From positions 7,874,001-7,938,000 of the forward strand of contig NC_003284.9 of the NCBI RefSeq assembly GCF_000002985.6: a stretch of 64,000 bases of DNA, given 5' to 3'. The position numbers and the translations under genes were made by a program. The notes under the pieces are model-generated. The model saw nothing but the letters and a program-made list of their open reading frames with translations. It did no database searches and was not told the DNA's origin. Shown here one piece after another: positions 46,983-57,795 of this stretch; the first letter of the stretch is position 1, and each line of letters starts with the position of its first letter. The stretch comes from Caenorhabditis elegans. Taxonomy: Eukaryota > Nematoda > Chromadorea > Rhabditida > Rhabditidae.

Positions 46983-47546
46983 TCAATTCAAAACCCCACG
47001 CTTCCCTGCGAATCCGCTTACATCACAAAATGTAATCTGTTGAGTCTCATCATCAAAGTTCATCTTAAAATTTACAAAATCTTGGCATTTGATGATGTCA
47101 TGGTTTTCATAATATTTTATGTTTTTATCCTGAGATTGTATTTGTCGAAATTTGGTAGTATTGAAGGGCTTCTGGAACCGGATTATTCGTTTAATCTTTG
47201 CCCGATATAAACATGGCATCCAAAAAGTTTTCATAAAAATAAGACTTCGGAACAAATGTTCTTGTGTAAATCCCTCGAGATTAAGAGTAATCAAAGAATT
47301 ATTATTTATAGTCGTATCTGGAATCACAGTTTTCCAGATAAAGAGAAACAATGCGGATAATGAATGGATAATCTCCCAGAATTGTACTTGACTGAATATT
47401 ATTATCAGAGATTCTTGTTTCTGATGATCCTTTCTGACTTTGTAAAATATGATGATATCATTCAAAAACGATGAGCAATGGCCCATTTTCAGTTCTAAAT
47501 GTATACTTCTGATAATGAGGAAGCGATGTTTCTCAACAGAAACCAC
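46983..47546 (-). CDS. Uncharacterised 187-codon open frame
   Basis: An unbroken minus-strand frame of 187 codons, long for chance in this AT-rich gap. It has no signal peptide. Composition is Ile/Phe/Lys-rich, with a hydrophobic FWEIIHSLSALFLFIWK and a C-terminal DDETQQITFCDVSGFAGKRG. No homologous family is recognised and no flanking exons are clear. It may be a decayed gene or a chance frame. Confidence 0.25.
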   Translation of the reverse strand: MVSVEKHRFLIIRSIHLELKMGHCSSFLNDIIIFYKVRKDHQKQESLIIIFSQVQFWEIIHSLSALFLFIWKTVIPDTTINNNSLITLNLEGFTQEHLFRSLIFMKTFWMPCLYRAKIKRIIRFQKPFNTTKFRQIQSQDKNIKYYENHDIIKCQDFVNFKMNFDDETQQITFCDVSGFAGKRGVLN

Positions 47547-50500
47547 ACTGATTCGAGTCGAATTTCAAGGTTGAATGAAGTTTTTAAGAACATAGCTCTA
47601 GAACACATCAAATATATAATACTTAAACATGGAATTTCAATGAATCACCATCTCACGAAACAGTAATACTCAATCCCAAAAAACTATGTTGATTGTTATC
47701 TTGAGTACAAGACGTTCTCAATTTGTTCTGATGCAGGCTAAAAAACACTGCTGCCAATTCTCCTGAAAAATTTTACACTGAGCTTGTTGAACTTCAATAT
47801 AGGTCTGGTTTATAGAAAGTTCGGGTCCATTCGGGCAGTTAAATTGAACATTTGAAGTGTTTTTTAGCAATTTTCATAAGAGGCAACTATGTAGTTAAAA
47901 GTGGAGTACCGAAATCGGAGACTTTGCTTTTTGGATCTAAAGTAGCATAGAACCTACTAAACATCGTAATGCGTCGTTCTGAGAGTTTCTGCTAAAAAGT
48001 TAATTGCTTATTTTCAGCTGAAATCTCAATTTTTTAATTTGTCAATGCACAACTTGCGGAAATAAGTGTTCATGGTTTACTTGATTATTTTTTCGTGCAT
48101 ATTTTGTTAATTATAAAAACGTTTAAAAATAAAAGACCAAAAATAAAATGAAAATTGATATAAAATAGCATTTTTTTTTCAGAAGTTTTCAGAACGTCAC
48201 ATTACAAAATTCCGTTTTGGGCCGTTTTGGTTATGAAAAAAGTTAAGAAATATTTAAGTTTCAGATTTCGGTACACCACCTTCAAGTTAACGATTACTTT
48301 TTGGTAATAACTTATGTTTTAATATTTACTTGTTAGATTCTTGTAAATTTTCCACAAAGGTTGATTGTTGTCCGAATCAATAAAACAACTTGTCAAAAAT
48401 CGCTGAAAATTAGGTTCCGCTGTTATTGAATCCCCTTTGGAAAATAACTGTTCCGGTTGGTACATAATTTATTCACTCTCAAAATGCCATTGTTTCCACC
48501 TGTTCAATATCAGAAAAAAATAAGGTCGGTACAGAGAATAGATCTTTGGAAAACTGTTTTGAAAAATAAGAACAAAAATTCCTAGCTCCCACTATCTTTT
48601 TGTGCCACTGCTGATATGTTCCCGCTTATCGTTGAAGGTCTAAGACGGCGTCCAAACTGAAGAGCTGTGCAAATTGTAAGAATGCAGAAATCCTCTGCAA
48701 ACCCCAAACAAAGCAATGGGAGATCAAAAAACGGCTGTCCGCAGTGCAGTTCTGCTTGCAGAGCTAACAATCCTCATCTGGGCAGCGTACCGCCAGTATT
48801 TGTTGTCAAACCTAGCTGGCAGCTTCGTTCCAATTGAGAAGAGTCTAAGTATGCGGTAAATATATGCATATGGTTCCTATGACTTTTGGGTCAAATTACT
48901 ATTTATAGCGTTTGTTTTATTGAGTCGTGTTTTTTCAAAGAAATTGAAATCGAATCTATCAACTTGAAAATGAACGCCGTGGATTTTTATTCCAATTTTT
49001 CATATAAACATCCTTCCAATTTATATCCCAAAATGTGTCATAATGAATACCTGACACAAAAGTAGATAAAAGTACTAAATGTGAGTGGTCGAAAAAGTTG
49101 CATTCATAAAGTGAAATTCTTCAAAACTTCAAAGATTATCTCACAGGATCAGTAGGTCTTGAAATCCAAAATCCATGGATTTGAGACTCGAAATATTCAT
49201 CAACTGGAGTGATACTTTGAGCTACAGTATTCCAACAAAAGTGAAGGCAGACAGGCATTCGGATATTATTATTTTTAGGACATTATAATTCGAACATTTC
49301 CAAAAAAGTTTCTTCGAATTTCAAAATGTCAGACGTCTGAAGCAATTATTTGAAGATTATATACAATTCGGGACACTCGTTCAAGAATAGAACATTGAAC
49401 CACAAGACAATCACATTACGCTGTGGAACTTTGAGAATGCTAGTCTAAAACACAAAATACATATCAGAAACTTTGTTTTAAAAACAACAGATTTTTCTGG
49501 ATAAATTTCAGTTATTGCGGTCGTCGTCACTGTTCATAAAATGAATGAAAGGAAACTTATACAATTTAAAGATTGGGAATAACACAAAAAGTAGGTTCGT
49601 AACAGAAAATAATACTTCGCTTTTTGTTTAGACCACTACTAACTATGTAAGTTTTACTTCAGGTAGATACGTTTTTTGACAATAAACAATAGTCTCGGTT
49701 AAGTTTGACCACGGCCGAAAACAATAATTGCCCAAGTCTTGCCCAAATTCAAAAAACAAGTTTTACAAATTTTTAAACCATGTTCATATTTTTGGGCAAA
49801 ACTTTGGCGCGCAATTGTCGACTGAGTGAACAATGTTCTACTGTCAGTCTTGCACTTTTTTCGGATTTTGAGAATTGTGGTATGTCAAGATTTTTGATTA
49901 CTCAAGAAAAATATATTAATTCTAGTTTCTACGTGTGGATCTTTTACAACTTTTTAAATTTTGTGCCCCTTAGTCACTTAGCCCAACTTCTCATGACCAG
50001 TCAAAGTTCAACAAAAATCCGGAAATGAAATGCAGTGGAACTAAAAATAAGAAATGCATAGTTCAGAAGTTTTTGAGCATTGACCGGATGGGCATCAGTG
50101 AAGTGAAACCTAGCCAGGCTCGAGTTTTTTTCAAATACACACGGTGCGTGGGTCGTATAAAAATAACTTTATATTGCGGGTTCAAACAGACTACAAGGCG
50201 TCTAGATAAATGTGGGGGTCTGTAAAAAATTTAACCGTGCAACGTCATTCGAATTAGTTCCAGTTCCAGTTAAAGTTTTAAAGGGGCGAAGTAGCTTTTC
50301 TGCTTTTTTGAATAATTTGTTAACTTTAAAAAATCCCCAAATTATCAAACCGCTTACTGACACAGCGCGAAAACATTTTCAGCTAAAAAAAGCAAAAACC
50401 ACAACATGCAAAAAGGTTGCTAATTAAATATAAACAATTTGACGACCACTGCGTTGGTATTATTTTTAGAGTTTCCTTTAATAAAAATTGATATGAAAAA

Positions 50501-51403
50501 TTTTTAGATGTCTTATAGTAAGATGCGCGAGTTGGATATTCAATTTAAAAAAACCGATTTCCAAACTTTTGTTTGCGACCCTACCCACATTTTAGCAAAA
50601 TTCCTTCTAGGATCAAAGGAAAATCTTTTTGATTTTTGATAATTCTACTATGACTCGTATATGAAGTTCAGTCTTTAGTCTTGCCGGAAGTTCAACATTC
50701 AATTTTAATGTACATCCGGAATGAGGTATACTTTAAAAATTATTACGTGAACCCTATTAGGCAAGGCAAATCTTCTCGTCTGAAATAACTTTCACTAAAA
50801 ATCGAACATCAAAGTCTTAACCACTGTTCATATTGAGTTGCAATCCAATAAAAAAAATTATTAAGAGTAACACCGAATGATATTTTCCCAGTCTGTCTAG
50901 ACTACCTATTTAAAAAATCGTGCGAAAGGTTACAGGAATGCAACTATAAAGTTTTATTCTATGAATATCATGTCTATTCTTTAAAAAAATCCATCTGTTG
51001 GGTTATCTCATTTGCAGGTTCTTAGAAGTTTCTAAAAACTTTATATTAATAACGCCTACTGCTAATGGCTGTTCTAGGGACAATTTTTATAGATAAAATT
51101 CAGACCAAATACTATGGCAGAAAAATTAGATTCTATGTAAATTTGCAGTCGTTACGTGATTTGCTACGATTTTTCCCAGTATCACCTAATTACGAGCCAT
51201 CCGCCGTTTTTGCTTGACTGGTTCCTCCAGTTCTTGATCAAACTCGTACGAAGCACATTAGGATGTTCTCATCCGACGTCATAATCTGCATATGCTTAGA
51301 TCTCCGCCCCTTCACAGAAGCAGAAGAAGACAATGGGGCGGGAATGCATATACGGATAGAACTGACTCCCGCTCCATTTAGGCCCGCCCTCTAGTAGCGG
51401 TCC

Positions 51404-51410
51404 TATAAAA
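51404..51410 (+). promoter_or_regulatory. TATA box of zig-4
   Basis: TATAAAA lies 59 bases before the zig-4 ATG. GC-rich boxes (GGCCCGCCCTC at about 51381 and CTCCGCCCCTTC at about 51302) stand just upstream. zig-3 has the same arrangement. Confidence 0.65.
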
Positions 51411-51468
51411 GGCCCGTTCAGGAGTACAACGACAACACAGTTCATTCAATTGTTTGACCTCCGGTGGA

Positions 51469-52353
51469 ATGTTCGCTATTGCCCTTCTCTCATTTTTAGT
51501 TGTCCTTATCAATGCACATCCTCCAATGCATGCGGAAGTAAGTTGAGAGTCCCGATTTTATTTTATTGTTTGATTCCAGCAATTTAATATCTAAATTAAA
51601 TTATTTTCAGATGCACTCAGCTGTTGTTACTCTAGCTAATGAGATAGATACAAACTATCTCACCTCGCCAGCAAAGATAAAAATCGTGGCGCCATTGGAA
51701 AGCGCGCTGATTCCTGGAGGAGAAACATATCAATTGCGATGTGATATAATGTCCACTCCTGCTGCTACCATTCATTGGAAGTTCAATGGAAAGTTGATCC
51801 AGGGAAGTAATGAATTGAATGTCGAAGAGAAGTTGCTGAACTTTGGAAAAGCAATTGTTGACACTGGAATTGTTGCCTCCATACTCACCATCCAGTGCCC
51901 ATCAGCTGAAAACTCAGGAACATACAGTTGTGTCGGATACAATGGACATCAAACAATAGAAACGGTTGCCGAAGTCGAAATTGGTATGTTGTATAAAACC
52001 TGAAGTAATTTGGATAAATATTTAATTTTTCAGAAGGAGAAGCTTCGGGGTGTAGATCAAATCACAAATCCGCACCTGAAATTGTTTTCTGGACTGATTC
52101 TCGTTTTGAGATGACTGGAAACGTGGCCACCCTTGTCTGCCGCGCAAATCAGCAAGTCGACTGGGTATGGATGTCCAACGATGAGCTTGTAAAGAACAAT
52201 GACAAGTTCACGGTTCTTTCAAATGGAGATCTCGTTATCAAAAACATTGTATGGGACGATATGGGAACATATACTTGTATAGCAAGAAACCAATTTGGAG
52301 AAGCTCGCCAAGAAACATTCCTTTACCCAACCGCGAAAAAATCTTCTTTCTAA
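51469..52353 (+). CDS. zig-4: Secreted two-immunoglobulin-domain protein ZIG-4
   Basis: Three exons, 51469-51537, 51611-51983 and 52034-52353, give 253 residues. Residues 1-17 (MFAIALLSFLVVLINAH) are a signal peptide. The two Ig domains show the Cys-Trp-Cys signature: C67-W79-C130 (LRCDIMS, IHWKFNG, GTYSCVGY) and C183-W191-C228 (ATLVCRA, VDWVW, GTYTCIARN). There is no transmembrane segment or GPI signal, so it is secreted. From the literature, zig genes are small secreted Ig proteins made by PVT and other neurons that keep ventral-cord axons in position after development. zig-3 lies 4.4 kb downstream in the same orientation with identical sizes for exons 2 and 3. The symbol is recalled from the protein sequence. 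Confidence 0.95.
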
Positions 52354-52668
52354 ATTTATCACTTTTCACTCATTTCATAATAATTCCGCGTATTTCCCAA
52401 AGACATTAGAAATGTCACAAAACATTGTTTTCACGTTTTCCCTTCTTCCCAAAAAATGCTCCATTGTTCGAATTCAACCGATCTTTGATTTACTAGTATG
52501 TGTTCTCCCCGTGAATCCTTTTTGATATCCTATAATTTCGTTAATATGATTCTCAGATTCTCAGACGAACAATGAATATTCCTCCTTGTAAAAATGACAA
52601 TTATCTTGTTAGAGACATTCACAGACAGGTTTCAAAGATATTACACACAAGTTTGTATAAAAATCTGA

Positions 52669-52674
52669 ATAAAA
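52669..52674 (+). terminator. Poly(A) signal of zig-4
   Basis: AATAAA lies about 315 bases beyond the stop codon at 52351-52353. Confidence 0.5.
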
Positions 52675-54349
52675 ATCTGAGTCATCTTGGTTTTCGGGCG
52701 GGGTAGCGCCATTGAGGGAATTGTTAAAAACACCTCCTATGGTACCAAGTGTTATTGTTAAACGTTTAAAAACTGTCCTGAAAAATGTTTATTGATAAGT
52801 CGCAATTACTGACTACTGAGTGAGTATTTGCCATATTTTAAAAGACGTCAATAAAAAATTTTCCTCTAAATTTTTTTCATTTTTTTAATACTCTCCGCAA
52901 ATTATGAGCCTGGAGAAAACGTAACTTGTGAAAGTTTAATGTTAAGAAATAAACGTTGATGAAAGTCAGCATTTTGTGCTAAATTTTATACATACAGTGC
53001 GCACACCCCTCCAATTTGGAGGATTTATAGCGTTTCAAGATATTTTTTTTAGAAAAGTGTTAGTTCAGTTTGATAGCAAATGTTGAAAATCTATGCTCCC
53101 CAATTCTTATAATGATATCTCAAAAATCACGGAACGGTCACAATATCGGAAAAATGGCAGTCCAACTTCTATAGCACCACCTCTGTTTTTTGACAAATTT
53201 CGGTATAATCGGGGTTTTCTTCGTAATTAAATAATTTATTTTGTGAATAACTACACACCAAACTTCACCAAAACTTTTCAAAAATGTTTCACAGCGGCTC
53301 CAAATTTCCAAGGTAAAAAGTTAATTCTAAATTTGGATATTTATTGACTTAATCATAACTAAATTAACATTAAAAAACTCTCTATAAATGACAAAAAAAA
53401 ATGCAATGAGGCTTTAATTAAGAAACATTTTAAAGAAGTCTCATTAGGAAATTCGGTGTTTGGAGCCATTTTGACCCTATTGAACCGAACAATTTTAATC
53501 AATTCTTTCTTCTTTAAAAAAAGAGAGCAATTACGTCCGAGAAGAAAATTTTTCCAAATTCTGAAAACTTTTTTTGAATGAAAAATCTTGTTCACTTTTC
53601 GATTTTCATGCATTCCGGAAGAAAAATTGGCTCAGAACATGTTTTTTTATTGAGAATCCACAGATGACACATTCCGGTATCAATTATTCACTAATAACAT
53701 GACTTATGAAAATGCATTGCAAATGTAATTACTTGTGTTCTTTGTTCAGTTATTGTATGATTTCATGATGTACTTTTAAGGATGGCAACGTCATTCATAT
53801 TTTCCATGGTATACATTTTTTACTCATAATGAAAGTTTGAAGAATGGACCAAAAATTGTAAACTGGTGGGGATGTCTGCAGCTTTGACAGCCGTTCTCCC
53901 CTCCCCCACCCTCCAACTGTTTCAGTTATTTTATCAGAAAAATCAACCAGTCTATATTACAACATAAACGTTTCACGAATGCTATCAATCACTTCTTTTT
54001 GTTTTTCTAGCACACAATGGCACATTGAGACACGAACATGGCACACTGAGGTACGAACACCTTGAAACCGGATATTGCTTGATATTAACAAGCCGGGTTT
54101 GAAAGCCAGAGTTCCGGAGTTCGCTGAGCTCACACGGACTAGTACGAATGAACCGGAAGCCCGTTTGGGAGAATTAACTTCAAAACATCAGCAAAAAAGA
54201 GGGGAATTATTTTTTTATTGGGCTACCAAAATAGATACCAAAAATTAGTACATTTTATCAAGGAAAAATCATAAACTTACAACTAAACCATTTTTTCATA
54301 CTTTGATAGTTAACCAATAACTATTATAATGATTTAGAAACGTTATGTA

Positions 54350-54646
54350 CCGTATATTCTCTTTTAGTGCGGCATGCTGAAGACTGCCGTACTACTGGAG
54401 ACCTCCGCAATAATTTTCGGGCATTTTTTATTAACGGTAAACTAGGACACAAGTTTTCAAAAACAAAACCAATTTACTTTCTTCGAGCATTTTTGTGCTT
54501 CAGACGTCGATTTGCTTGGCATTTTTGATCTAAACATCGCAAAAACAAGTTGCAAAAGAAAAATACTGCTAAAAAAATAAATAAACAGAAAAACAGCGAC
54601 GGGTCTCGCAACGAAACAGGGTGCCGCACTAATAACAAATATACGG
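54350..54646. mobile_element. 297-bp TIR element flanked by TA
   Basis: The left end CCGTATATTCTCTTTTAGTG (then CGGCA) is matched by the reverse complement of the right end, CCGTATATTTGTTATTAGTG (then CGGCA). Both ends abut TA (54348-54349 and 54647-54648), the duplication expected of Tc1/mariner-type transposons. No transposase frame is present, so it is non-autonomous. Confidence 0.8.
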
Positions 54647-56707
54647 TAATCGAGCGATTTTGGTTACCGATTGACATATGATGTTCAAAATCTAGGCTTT
54701 ATCTGAAACCATTTACCATAAGTATGAGGTACTTTCTATTAAATTTTTAAAGTAGACAAGTTTTAAACGTCGCCAGTGTTTTGAAAAACGCGTTTAACAT
54801 GTCCCCACTGTCAGTTAGGTTGCATTTTCAGACTCAGAAAATGATCACTTCAAAGCCTTAAATTGTAAAATAACCTGTATCGTGTTTGTGCCCGAATCGA
54901 CCGAAAAATGCTGTAACACCGAGAAGTTGCCAAAATTTGAGATTTTAGCTAAAAATAGGCCATTTTTTCCAAAACTTCGAGCGGTCATAACTTTTTTTTG
55001 AAAAATTTTCAGAACGTCTTATTACGAAATGTATGATTTAGACTGTTTCAATGCATGTTTTTGGCGAGAAATGGTCAATTTTACAAAGCTATTGGATTTT
55101 CGAAAATTAGTTTTGCATCTCTACTCAATTAAAAGTTAGAAAATCTATTCATTTTGCATTTTTAAAATTCCTGCTGATACCAAAAATATTTCGATGAGTA
55201 TATTCCAATTTGACCAATTCTATCTTTTCCCACTGTCTCAAAAAACATATTTTCTTTTTCTCAAACGTGATAAACAGGTTTAATTTGAAATTCAGAAAAT
55301 GAACAAAATAATTTTTCGAGTAAAATCTTTACATAGAGTTACATAGAACACTCCCTATTAATAGATGTGAAAGATTAATAAATTATATTCGAAGAGTTCT
55401 TATACGATTTTTGGAATGCCCTCTCTAAATTCACCAAATTGAACTATTTGGATAACAAGTTGATCGGTTAATCAGCTGAAAAACGGAAAGAAAAGCATAA
55501 GACAAATAGTTCATAATTTATTTTTAGTCAAATATTTTATTAGTTGTTTTATAAATATCAGCTGGTTAGCTATGCTAATCAAGGGAAGCGGCGGATCAAC
55601 GAATAAAAACGGTACATTCATCTCATTCAATAATGAAAATAAAATGAAATAAATAAAGATAAAGAACATTCTTTTTGAAAGTCGCATATTTTTATAATGA
55701 AATGCCTTTTCATTGATGTTGAGTGCTTTTGAAACCAGAGAAAAAATTTGGATAAAGATTTATTTTCTAAGAAGTCTTGGATTTATTTCATGATTTTTTA
55801 AGAAATCGCTAAACCTTTTGAGTTCCAAGTCCCAAGTATCAAAATTAAAAATTGTCTTGATTTTAACATTTTATTTTAACTTGATTAACTTATTTGGCAT
55901 TTATGGCTTTGGAATGTGAACTTTTGTCATTTTTATGGGGAGCTCAAAACACATAAATAATTTTTTACTGTAAAACCTTTCGTTGTTTGAAGGAAAACTG
56001 ACGGTTCTTTATTTTTTAACCCAATGGGGCTCAAATCAACTGATTTTATAATGAGAGTTTTCAAAGTTTTTAAAAAATGTTTTATACAGGTTCAAAAATT
56101 TTGAAAAATGCAAATGTTATCTTTACTTACGTAATTTGGTAGTTTATCTCACACTATTTTCTTGGTTAAAGAACATTTAAGGCCGATAGGTAACTAAGTT
56201 TGGTCGTTTTTGGTTACCCATCTGCGTGTAACGTTTTTTTATTCAACATAATAACGACATGGGAAGAACGGCAAAAAATGCATTACAGGTTGATATTCAA
56301 AGCTAATCTCCAATCGCAGCGACACTCAATGGTTAGCGAAATTGGAGATTTAAGCTGTTTAGAATTTTTAGGTAGTCTCATTACGAAATTTGTGTATTCG
56401 CGCACATTTTGAGTAGATACACTCCAAAAACCTGGAACTGATACTCCTCCTTTAATTTTTTGTCAAATAACCACATTCTCCATATTTAACAATTATATTT
56501 TACACTTCCTGGCTACTTCCAGTACAAGAACCATACCAACATGTTCGGTCGTTATCAATCGGATTTGTGAAGTCTCTCAAAAACGTTCTCTTTCACTTCA
56601 TAATCAGCTTCCCACCTTTCGAAACTCCGCCTTCAATTCGCCAGTAAAAGCAGAACATTCCGTTGGGCGGGCAAAACAAATACGCTCCTCCCACATTATC
56701 GAGATAC

Positions 56708-56714
56708 TATAAAA
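56708..56714 (+). promoter_or_regulatory. TATA box of zig-3
   Basis: TATAAAA lies 83 bases before the zig-3 ATG. GGGCGGGC at about 56665 and CTCCTCCCAC at about 56685 stand upstream, mirroring zig-4. Confidence 0.65.
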
Positions 56715-56796
56715 GAGATACCGAAGTGGAATTCTTTACGAACTAGGTTCCAATTCGAAAACTACTTTTGTTAAACTATATTTTGCATTTGGAAAA

Positions 56797-57653
56797 ATGC
56801 TGCTCATCTGCATATCTGTCCTTGCTGCAATTTCAGCTCATCCATTGTCATCAGGAGAGGTAAGTCAAAACCATCTGATTAATTAAAAATCATTCACTTT
56901 TCCAGATGCGTGCAGCAGTCTCAAATTTGGTTCGAGAAATCGACTCCACTCATCTAACTACTAAACCATCCCTGAAAATAATTGAAGGTCTTGAAGACAA
57001 CACAGTTAGCACTGGCGAGAGCGTAACTCTTCGATGTGACGTACTGTCCACACCGACTGGAGTCATTTACTGGGAAAAGGATGGCCAACGAATCCAGGGA
57101 GATAAAGAGCTTAATGTTTTTGAAAAAGTATTGAACGCTATGGGTCCTACAGTCGAGTCAGGTATCATCACCAGTAGCTACCAAATCCCATGCGCAAATC
57201 TCCATCATATTGGATCCTATAAGTGTGTAGCCACAAATGGGCACGATACCGTCGAAAGCTCTGCAAAAATCTCAGTTGGTTAGTTGAATATAATTTCTAT
57301 TAAAACATTCTTAACTTAAAAATTTTCTTGCAGAAGGACAAACTGTTAAGTGTAAATCAACGCGCCGCTCAGCCCCAGTAATCACAATGTCTACTGAATC
57401 CCGATTTGAACTTCAAGACAATGCAGCTACTCTTATCTGCCGTGCTGATCGTAGAGCCAATTGGAATTGGATGTTCGAAGACAAGAAAATAGATTTTGAC
57501 AGCGGCCGATATGAACTACTTCCATCCGGTGATCTTCTCATCCGGAAAATCCAGTGGTCAGACATGGGTTCATACTTTTGCATTGCTCATAACAAGTATG
57601 GAGAGTCCCGTGGTGAAACCTTCTTGTATCCCACCAAAAAACATATTGCTTAA
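56797..57653 (+). CDS. zig-3: Secreted two-immunoglobulin-domain protein ZIG-3
   Basis: Three exons, 56797-56859, 56906-57278 and 57334-57653, give 251 residues. Residues 1-14 (MLLICISVLAAISA) form the signal peptide. The Ig signatures are C65-W77-C128 (LRCDVLS, IYWEKDG, GSYKCVA) and C181-W189-C226 (ATLICRA, ANWNW, GSYFCIA). Exons 2 and 3 are 373 and 320 bases, exactly as in zig-4, and the proteins align without gaps after exon 1, so the pair arose by tandem duplication. Like its neighbour it lacks any membrane anchor and should act outside the cell. From published genetics zig-3 and zig-4 both contribute to maintaining ventral-cord axon position. Confidence 0.95.
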
Positions 57654-57789
57654 TTTATTTTGTTGGTATCCTTAAATTTATTTTTACATCCTGTTGAATT
57701 GTACCCCTAACTTATCTAGTCGTTTTTCCTTACAAACCCGTGAACAGATCTCACTTACAACACTTGATTCTATGCATATTTTGTTCCCT

Positions 57790-57795
57790 AATAAA
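57790..57795 (+). terminator. Poly(A) signal of zig-3
   Basis: AATAAA lies about 137 bases beyond the stop codon at 57651-57653. Confidence 0.75.

Larger units (their letters stand above)
40100..51380. other. 11-kb gap without a convincing gene
   Basis: No multi-exon model could be built. The stretch holds perfect CRE palindromes TGACGTCA at 41817-41824 and 42256-42263. It also holds a TTACCAAA repeat (43990-44096), a diverged direct duplication (about 43385-43490 and 44770-44875) and a 187-codon open frame on the minus strand (46983-47546). Part of it probably regulates zig-4 or the chitin-binding gene, and non-coding RNA genes cannot be excluded by eye. Confidence 0.45.
52354..56700. other. 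Spacer between zig-4 and zig-3
   Basis: It contains the zig-4 3' UTR with AATAAA at 52669-52674 and the TA-flanked element at 54350-54646. A repeat-like segment near 54890-55100 (TTTTCAGAACGTC, ATTACGAAATGTATG) is loosely repeated at 48185-48215 and 56370-56395. No gene is seen. The last 150 bases before 56797 are GC-richer promoter sequence. Confidence 0.5.
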
